Shown one piece after another: positions 57,374 to 64,000 of a stretch of DNA of 64,000 nt; position 1 is the first letter of the stretch, and every line of letters starts with the position of its first letter. The notes below the pieces were generated by a model. The model was not told where the DNA came from. It made no database searches and worked only from the letters and a program-made list of their open reading frames with translations. The translations under genes were made by a program, and so were the position numbers. The stretch is taken from the NCBI GenBank assembly GCA_020726505.1, contig JAHLEZ010000008.1:2728001-2792000 (forward strand), given 5' to 3'. This stretch comes from Leptodontidium sp. MPI-SDFR-AT-0119 (Eukaryota > Ascomycota > Leotiomycetes > Helotiales > Leptodontidiaceae).

Positions 57374-58179
57374 GGGTTCCCGGGCACGACAGGAACGTGC
57401 CCCCAAGTCAACCTCGACCCTCAAAACTGCTGCGATTCCGACGACCCTGCGACCTGTCTCGACAACTGGAAACACGACGGTAGCGGAAGCACACCAAACC
57501 CGTGCTACAGCGTCGTCTCCCTCGTCCAAGTCTGCTCCGCCTCAGACCCAGGCCTTTTCCCATCAAGTTCGATATACACTTCTGGGCCCCAAGGAACATC
57601 TCTGGCTGGATGCCTGTGTTACCAGAGCAGCACATATCATCCTGAGCTTCTGGGTGGTTTCGCAAGCGGGTGTGTTGCTTCGGGAAGTGCGGCACACCCG
57701 ACTTACTTTCCTTATGCGAGTCACTTGAGTGGATTTTGCGAGAATATTGCCGGACCTGCCACTGCCGCTGCTAGTACGACCAATGTATCCCCAGATGCAT
57801 CTACTACTAGTAATACAAATACCCAAACTACGGATTCATCGCCGGCCACTACAACATCTGGCCAGCAAACAACCAATGCTGCTGCTTCTTCTTCTTCTCA
57901 AGCCACTGTAACTTCGGCCGCCGCCCTTGGAACTACATCTGCTACTTCCAATCAAGTTGCAGCTTCTGTATGTGTTACCCGGGCTGTGTATTTGAAGATT
58001 TTGGTTCATTAACTAACATTACTTGATAGACATCGACCTCTGGTGCGACATCAAAAGTCGTGAATGTGAGTGTAGACTTTTTCCTATCTCTCAGAACCAT
58101 TCTAATTAAGTGCTAGGGTCATCTTAGCACACGTATGATTTTGCTTCTCGGTATTAGCATCGTATTCTGTCTCCAATAA
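57374..58179 (+). CDS. Cys-rich, Ser/Thr-rich secreted protein with GPI-like tail (5' end unresolved)
   Basis: Supported exons: 57374-57967, 58030-58065 and 58117-58179, at least 230 residues. The first has about ten cysteines in a dense layout (TCPQVNLDPQNCCDSDDPATC, PCYSVVSL, GCLCYQSS, GCVASG, GFCENIAG). It is followed by a mucin-like Ser/Thr/Ala stretch and, in the last exon, a short hydrophobic C-terminus (MILLLGISIVFCLQ) typical of a GPI-attachment signal, so the protein is probably cell-wall or membrane anchored. The frame is still open upstream to a TAA at 57335; the cysteine-containing DNCATQYCEG upstream of 57374 suggests that more coding sequence belongs here. A 90 nt intron with GTAAGT donor at 57284 and CTAAC branch point can end at 57373. 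The real start and signal peptide were not resolved. Confidence 0.5.
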
Positions 58180-58987
58180 GACATTCAAAATACGTTTCAT
58201 TTGGGGATCACTTGAAGTCATGTTTATATTTAGCCTCTCCCTTATCTCAGATATTAGGAAAACGTACCATGAAGATTCGGACTGGTCATTTAACATCTCT
58301 CAGAGTAATATCAAGCATAGGCTTAATTCGCTATTGAAAATGCAAAGCCCTATTGACACCACGTGTTGTGAAACAAGAAACCTCGCCTCCCCTGACCTCT
58401 TGCTTAATATAGGCCCTTCTCCCACTTCCAGGTCACTTGGGGTTCCCAGTCATGGAACATTCCACGTACCACAGAATCAAAATGGAAAATTTTCAGGGAG
58501 TATTAGTGATGGGATTCAATGGTTCATAATTGATCTACCCTGTTTATATTTCCAGACTCATATACTCTTGTTTCTTACTGTACTTCATAGTGCTTCCCAT
58601 CTCAGCTTCGTTTCTAATCCAAAATTAGCGGCCAAGATCTTCATTGCACATTTTGCCTGATCGACTTCCGGTCTTGCTTTCGACTGTGATACCCGTTTCA
58701 ACCTGTCAAGACGTCACGGACCACGAATGAAACATGCATCAACCCCCACATCATGCACAACTCAGCAAATATTAACATCTCGCTAATCGACATTCATGCA
58801 TCGGGAGGGTAACGCAGATCATTCGCGTGTTGTCTCTTACGGGATCCAGTTTCCTTCGACTGGGCGAGGTGATTTCTCATGCACAATGTTCTGCCAGAAG
58901 GAAACTGTGGGTTGCAAGATGTGCAGTGTGTAGAGATTTCTTTTACATATTCATAATTCATGAGCCTAGTGTTTGTTGACGCTCTTC
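58180..58987. other. Intergenic region
   Basis: 0.8 kb without a supported gene. Confidence 0.45.
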
Positions 58988-61900
58988 ATGGCTGGTCCTT
59001 TCAAAGAATCGCTGGACGAAGTTCACACTCTACTTGACGCGATCCTGCTTCTTTCGGAAGATCCATTTCTTAATCCTAACCATGTCCAACCCGATGCATC
59101 ATCAGCAGTCAGCACAACGACTTTTCCTGGGAATGCACTCATTACACACCCTCCCTCCCATCTCGATCGTCGCCAAAACAACCCGCAAGATTGCCAGAAC
59201 CTCATCATTGCCTCCGTAGATAGAGCAACTGTGGAAATCTCCAGGACGATCATAGCACTCAATGCCACGTTCTCGCAGCAGCTCCAGGAAGCATCGATCT
59301 CGGCTTCGAATGGCATCAAAGCAGCACAAGACTCGGCGTCATCTAGCATTGGCATTGTGGTGAAGAGCGCAGATGCAGCGACTTCTTCGGCGTCGTTCAG
59401 TCTCACAATTGCAAACAGGCAAGTTGTGAGTGCCACATCGGCGCTGGCGGATTTCAGTCTTTCTTCTAGTAGTGATGTTGCTAGCTTGAGCTCGAGCTTG
59501 AGCTTGTTGCAAGCAAGTTTAACTTCTGCTCAGGTAATATATTACCACACCCGCAAGACTGTATGCACATCAGGCTGACAAGTGATAACTTACAGGCCTC
59601 CGCATCTACCGCCATAGCAGCAGCTCAAATTGCTCTCGCATCGGCAACAGGCTCAGCAGCCGCCCAAGCATCATCCCTCCTCGCATCCGCAAACGCAAAT
59701 CTATCTCCTTCCGCAACTCAGACTTCTTCAAGTCAGCCTCTCCCTTCATTCCAGTCTCCACCAGGAACCTCCCTCACACCTGCACAGATAGCAGGTATTG
59801 CTATAGGTGCTGCGGTCGCTTCGGTACTTCTGGGCCTGGTTATTTACTTCGCGATATTGAGGTTAAGGAGACGGGATCGTGATAGCTATCTTAATGAGAA
59901 ATATAATCCAAGGAGTCCGAGAGAGCTTCCATCTCGTTCGAGCTCCACGCTTCGGACTGGAAATAGAGTTGCTCTTAAGTTCAACCCACCGAAATCTTCA
60001 GATGCTCCACGACCAAGCCGATCAGCGTTAAGGACGAAAGTGAGAGGTTCAATCGAATCACCACCGATTCCTCGGGTGAAGCGTGACACTAATGATGGAA
60101 TTTTTCGAGATAATACTCAGTCAACTGAATTCTCGAATTCTTCAGTATGGCCACTGAGTGCGCCTGCAGTGGATTCGCCGGAGCAGCAAATTTCGCCGCC
60201 AGCTCTCACACACTGGCCTCTGAAGTCAGCTTCAGTAGAACAAAGCGTCTCCATAACTCCAACAGTATTCAGTGAATGCGTGGCTCCAGTAACAAGAGAT
60301 AGAGTTGTGGGGAGCCCATATGACAAAGCTGGCGAGGATGAGAATGTGACCAATCCGTTTTCTGATCAGCTTGAATTGCCCGACGATGAGCAAGTACCCT
60401 CGATGATTCACGAAACGCCGACCGACGAAGTAAAGGCAACGCGTGATATCTTCGAATATGGCATTGGTCATGAAGACTTTAATTTTGGAATCCTGAAAGC
60501 TCTGTTCAACGAGCCTCCTTCAGATGTGGAAGTGGTGTCAGAGGCGGACAACCCCTTCAGCGACACGCGAGACGAGGTTGTGGACGAGTCCTGGGATGAG
60601 TTCAACTACTCTCTGGTAGAGAAATTCATTGCAGAAACTTCACTTGTTGTTGGGGATACTGGCGCCGGATTTATTCAAGACAATGAGCATCAACATATCG
60701 ATGTAGAAACAAAACAGCCAACAGACCGCAATCCTGAGCGGGTTGAAATTCCTTTGGGTTTGCCAGAACCGCAATCATATCCAGCCACTTCGCCCGAAGT
60801 ATCTGATATGCTTGGGGGGTCTACAGTAAAGACAATCCCAGGTACAAATACCTCGAATCTCTCGATCGGGAAGGATAACTACACCATTGACCAACCCGCA
60901 TTTCTGCAGAACTACAGCCCACCAATGCCCACGATTGAGAAAATCGCACCACCTCCACCTCGAAGGCGTCCATCTCTGGGAAGTGTTCGACCCCTGAGGA
61001 AGATGCTTCCGCCTAGACAGAAGACCATCTCGCCCCAGCGTCGGAGCGACATGAGCATGGACGGGAGGAGCAATCCTTCCCCAACAAATGCTTCTTCTGC
61101 TAGACCGGAGGTCAAATCATTATTCTTGATTCCAAAATCGACGCAGAGTGAACAACCAGGGCCGTTAGGGTCCTCATCTGTCGCAGTAGAATCGAAGGAA
61201 AGGGCCCTTTCTCCACTCCGGCGCAATCCCGTTATTGTTGACATCTTAACCGAGGCGAGCGTTACCCAGGCAGACAATAACTCGGGGCTTCCTTCACGAC
61301 ATGGAGTTGAAGCGACAAAATCCGAGGATCGCCAACATCGTGGGAGGTCAATGCTACGAACATCAGATATCATCGAAGCTCGCCTCTCGCTAAGATCTCA
61401 GATGGCAGAAGAACGGAATTCTTTAGAAGCATTACAGAATCGTCTATCCACTGTCTCCCAGCAGAAAGTAGAGTTCACACATCCATTATCCTCAGAAAAT
61501 CACCTAAATCAAGACCATGAGCCAGAAAACGACGCGATGAAATCCCCACTCCGCCGAAACCCAGTCGATTTCTCCACGATCCCAAGGATTCCACTCATTG
61601 GATCCATCTCAAGGAGCAGGACATTACCACCACTGCGCAAAAGTATCATGGAAAGAAATGCGATGAGGCGAAGATCGAGATCACTCTCTCCACAACGGCC
61701 TTTGGATAGATTTATCCAGCTCAACTCAGCTCCATCTCCATCTCCAACTCCAGTGACGCACGAAGACTCAGACTCACCTCTCCGCCGAAATCCAATCCAG
61801 CCACTTATCACAACCTCAAAGCGAAGATCGCGAACACTTTCTCCAAACCCACTTCTCAACCCCTTCCGCCTCCCTCTCCCTCACCCTCCTCCACTCTCAC

Positions 61901-62184
61901 GCGAAGTCTCACCCCTCCGCCTCAACCCCTCACAACCTCTCAACCAACCACCATCCCCCCTTATCAACGAATCCCATTCTCAGCCTCCAAAGCCCCATAG
62001 AAATGCCAGCAACGGCCTCTTCGCACAAAGCCTATCGAAGTTCCAGAACCTAGCAGCGCTGAACCCACAGGATTCCCTAGTGGCGTCGACGGAGGTTACG
62101 CAGAGGGCTATTGCGGGGATATATATCCCGGGCAGTTTGAGGGAGGAGGCTGTTAGGGGTGTGAGTAGGAGTCGGGAAAGGTGA
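58988..62184 (+). CDS. Large single-pass membrane protein with SPLRRNP repeats
   Basis: Exons 58988-59533 and 59596-62184 give 1044 residues. The N-terminal about 245 residues are Ser/Ala-rich with helical character (SISASNGIKAAQDSASSSIG, STAIAAAQIALASATGSAAA), a pattern of heavily glycosylated fungal sensor-type ectodomains. One membrane helix (IAGIAIGAAVASVLLGLVIY, about 249-271) is followed by a basic stop-transfer (LRLRRRDRD). The remaining 770 residues are disordered and include the motif SPLR(R/L)NP four times (about 719, 830, 908, 952), usually preceded by RSRSLSP- or RTLSP-like runs. The topology suggests an external rod, one helix and a long cytosolic scaffold. No signal peptide is visible at the chosen ATG, so a further upstream exon may exist. 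Function unknown. Confidence 0.75.
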
Positions 62185-63307
62185 GGTGAGGGTTTGGGTT
62201 TGGGGATTTGGGGGATGGCGGGGTACGGGGTGGGTAATGGGATGGAGAGTTGAGAGATAGTGAGGGGGTGGGGGACGATCGTGGACAGTCGAGCGAGGAT
62301 TATTCGGGGTGGTAAATAGCCATTCCCAAGAACTAGCAGAAATTTCTTCTATTATTGATTTATTGAAATCGTTAATAAAATATACAAATTTAATATCCCG
62401 CAGAACGTTCAGTAAATTAAATTAACGCTCAAGAGCTTTCGCACGGTCTACTTTAGATTATCCTCCTTCCCCAGGTCCCAAATCGTCGGAATCTCCCAAT
62501 ACTCAGACTTCTCATCCCAAACCCCAAGCCAGATCCACGTGCCATTCCAAGGCGGCAAAAACAATGACACACGTGGCGTTGCACATGGTATTCGTATTCG
62601 TACCTATCTCCGATGCAACAGAACTCTTTCTCGTAGAAAACTAGATACCCTCCCTCAAGGCAAAGTCATTACCCGACGCCTTTCTTGGTCTACATTGGCG
62701 TTCTTGGAAGGGGTCTTGGATGATTTCTTGTCTGCATCCCTGTACCTCCATGCGGGTGCGTGGCTATGGCTGGGCGGGGTTGGTGATTGGATTACTGATC
62801 GGAGGGGATGAGCTTGATTGAACTGTGTTTGTTTGTTGGTGTGGGTGGATGGGTGGGTGGCTTTTGGAAGGAAGAGATGTTTGGTGAGGATGGTTGGTAA
62901 GTAGGTAAAGTAGTTCTGGTGATGGTGGTTGTGGTTGTGTTCAAGGTGCGATATTTGATTTTTGTAGGTTCTCGAAATGCGAACTGTGTTAGTTAGGGCT
63001 TTGACAGTGAATAAAGCAAAAAGGCGACATGGACTTTTTCCTTTATTCGAGGTTTATTTCGAGAACGTTTTGTGGATGATTTGTGATTTTGTAATAACGA
63101 TCGTATCTCCCTGGAATCTGAATCTGAAGTCTGAAATGTGGATCGATAAGAACTTGTCACTGCACAGTTTGATTGAAAGTCCGATGAACTTGATTTTGAG
63201 CTGTTGATTGTTATACAGACGCATATCATAACACATTAAATGCTGATAAACAAGCTCTACTCTGGCAAGAATTTCGTAACCTTGCTGCCCCTGTCGCCCA
63301 AGCTGCT
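62185..63307. other. Intergenic region
   Basis: 1.1 kb with G/T-rich microsatellite-like runs near 62825-62950. A 90-codon frame at 62539-62811 has no motif. No gene is supported. Confidence 0.5.
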
Positions 63308-64000
63308 TTAAACAGCCTTCTCAACTTGCTCAACGACCTCCCTATCATTCTTGATACCAGACCTATCCATATCATCAGCAACACGTCTCTCGCTGATAAT
63401 AGCATCCGTCTTCGCTCTCTTCCCATGCGCCAACCCGGACATGTTGAACATGATATCCATATCCTCGAGCGAAAGACCCTTGGTCTCAGGCATGAATAGG
63501 ATAACAAAGATCATTCCAACCACAAGCGACGAGCCGAAGAAGATAAACGTCCCATATTTGATGTTGTTCATCATATACGGTGTCGAGTAGACGATGATGA
63601 ATTGTCCAAGCCATTGCGTGCAAGTCGTGAATACGAGACAGACACTTCGGGTGCCGGTGGGGAAGACCTCAGCGCAGAAGATCCAAGGGATGCCATTCCA
63701 TGACATAGCGTAGAAGATGGCGAAGAGGTAGATCATCACGATCGCGACGTAGGCGCCAGCGTCTTGCTTTGCATTTCCGTCGAAGGATCCAGAGAGGTTG
63801 CTGAAGCCTGCGAGGTAGTACATGGCGAATAATGCGCCGACGGATCCGATCATGAGGGACTTGCGACGGCCGAGCTTGTCGATACCGAAGATCATGAAGC
63901 CGAGTGTGGCGAAAGCTTTTACCAGACCGAAGACACCGGTTGCGAGGAGACCAACACTCGTTCCCTTGAATCCAATGGAGCCGAAGATAGTGGGCGAGTA
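63308..64000 (-). CDS. MFS sugar/quinate-type transporter, C-terminal part (runs off the window)
   Basis: The minus-strand frame is open from the window edge to the stop at 63308, about 230 residues covering the last helices of the 12-helix sugar transporter family. Diagnostic blocks: GIDKLGRRKSLMIG (the loop D/G-R-R/K motif of the C-terminal half), YAMSWNGIPWIFCAEVFPTG with the conserved WNGIPW of quinate and related permeases, and FMPETKGLSLEDMD, the PETKG signature at the end of helix 12. The C-terminal tail is basic and acidic. The start lies beyond 64000. Substrate could be quinate or a sugar; the WNxxPW block favours the quinate permease branch but is not decisive. Confidence 0.9.
   Translation of the reverse strand, partial: YSPTIFGSIGFKGTSVGLLATGVFGLVKAFATLGFMIFGIDKLGRRKSLMIGSVGALFAMYYLAGFSNLSGSFDGNAKQDAGAYVAIVMIYLFAIFYAMSWNGIPWIFCAEVFPTGTRSVCLVFTTCTQWLGQFIIVYSTPYMMNNIKYGTFIFFGSSLVVGMIFVILFMPETKGLSLEDMDIMFNMSGLAHGKRAKTDAIISERRVADDMDRSGIKNDREVVEQVEKAV

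Noticed and set aside
1..64000. CRISPR arrays, rRNA or tRNA genes
   Set aside because: No regularly spaced repeats, cloverleaf-like segments or rRNA-like conserved sequence were recognised by eye; a tRNAscan run would be needed to exclude a tRNA formally.

Overview
This window looks like nuclear DNA of a filamentous ascomycete (Pezizomycotina; I would guess Leotiomycetes, but that is inference). The grounds are short 40-90 nt introns with GTANGT-like donors, CTNAC-like branch points and close YAG acceptors, monocistronic genes on both strands with long intergenic gaps, and fungus-specific families: AA9 copper oxygenase, RTA1, a PTH11-like rhodopsin receptor, DHA2 transporter, fungal CorA-like module, SREBP-cleavage-activating protein, and a cellular reverse transcriptase (RVT). 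Several relics carry C-to-T or G-to-A type damage compatible with RIP. All exon boundaries were built by hand from splice signals and reading-frame continuity; totals were checked to be multiples of three.

Layout. 0-14 kb: a secreted AA9 lytic polysaccharide monooxygenase, a secreted S10 serine carboxypeptidase with an extra Cys-rich N-terminal region, a large fungal membrane protein of unknown function, an RTA1-type seven-helix protein, a GNAT acetyltransferase, a possible decayed gene and a small secreted protein. 14-25 kb: a long gene-free stretch ending in a CT-rich leader with an upstream ORF, then SCAP (sterol sensor of the SREBP pathway), a DUF4202 protein and an F-box-like protein. 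25-34 kb: an unknown gene with a Cys-rich tail, decayed sequence, an SH3 plus multi-helix membrane protein, an AT-rich patch holding a MITE-like inverted repeat and a damaged aldo-keto reductase fragment, and a PTH11-like receptor.

34-45 kb is the most interesting part: a single-copy-type cellular reverse transcriptase (rvt) whose frame shifts by +1 at a UGA; a GFA-type zinc enzyme gene with an in-frame UGA exactly at a conserved zinc-ligand cysteine; a gene fusing a caspase-like C14 domain to a CorA-like two-helix membrane module; and initiator-tRNA ribosylphosphate transferase Rit1. 45-64 kb: a 4 kb gene-poor stretch, an MDR enoyl/quinone reductase, a DHA2 transporter with a vacuolar-type acidic dileucine motif, a coiled-coil unknown, a Cys-rich Ser/Thr-rich secreted protein with a GPI-like tail and a disturbed 5' part, a 1,044-residue single-pass membrane protein with repeated SPLRRNP motifs, and the C-terminal part of a sugar/quinate-type MFS transporter running off the window.

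There is no clear operon or biosynthetic cluster. The genes appear independent: plant-polymer attack and nutrient uptake (AA9, S10, MFS), sterol/membrane homeostasis (SCAP, RTA1), and a possible cell-death or stress element (caspase-CorA fusion).
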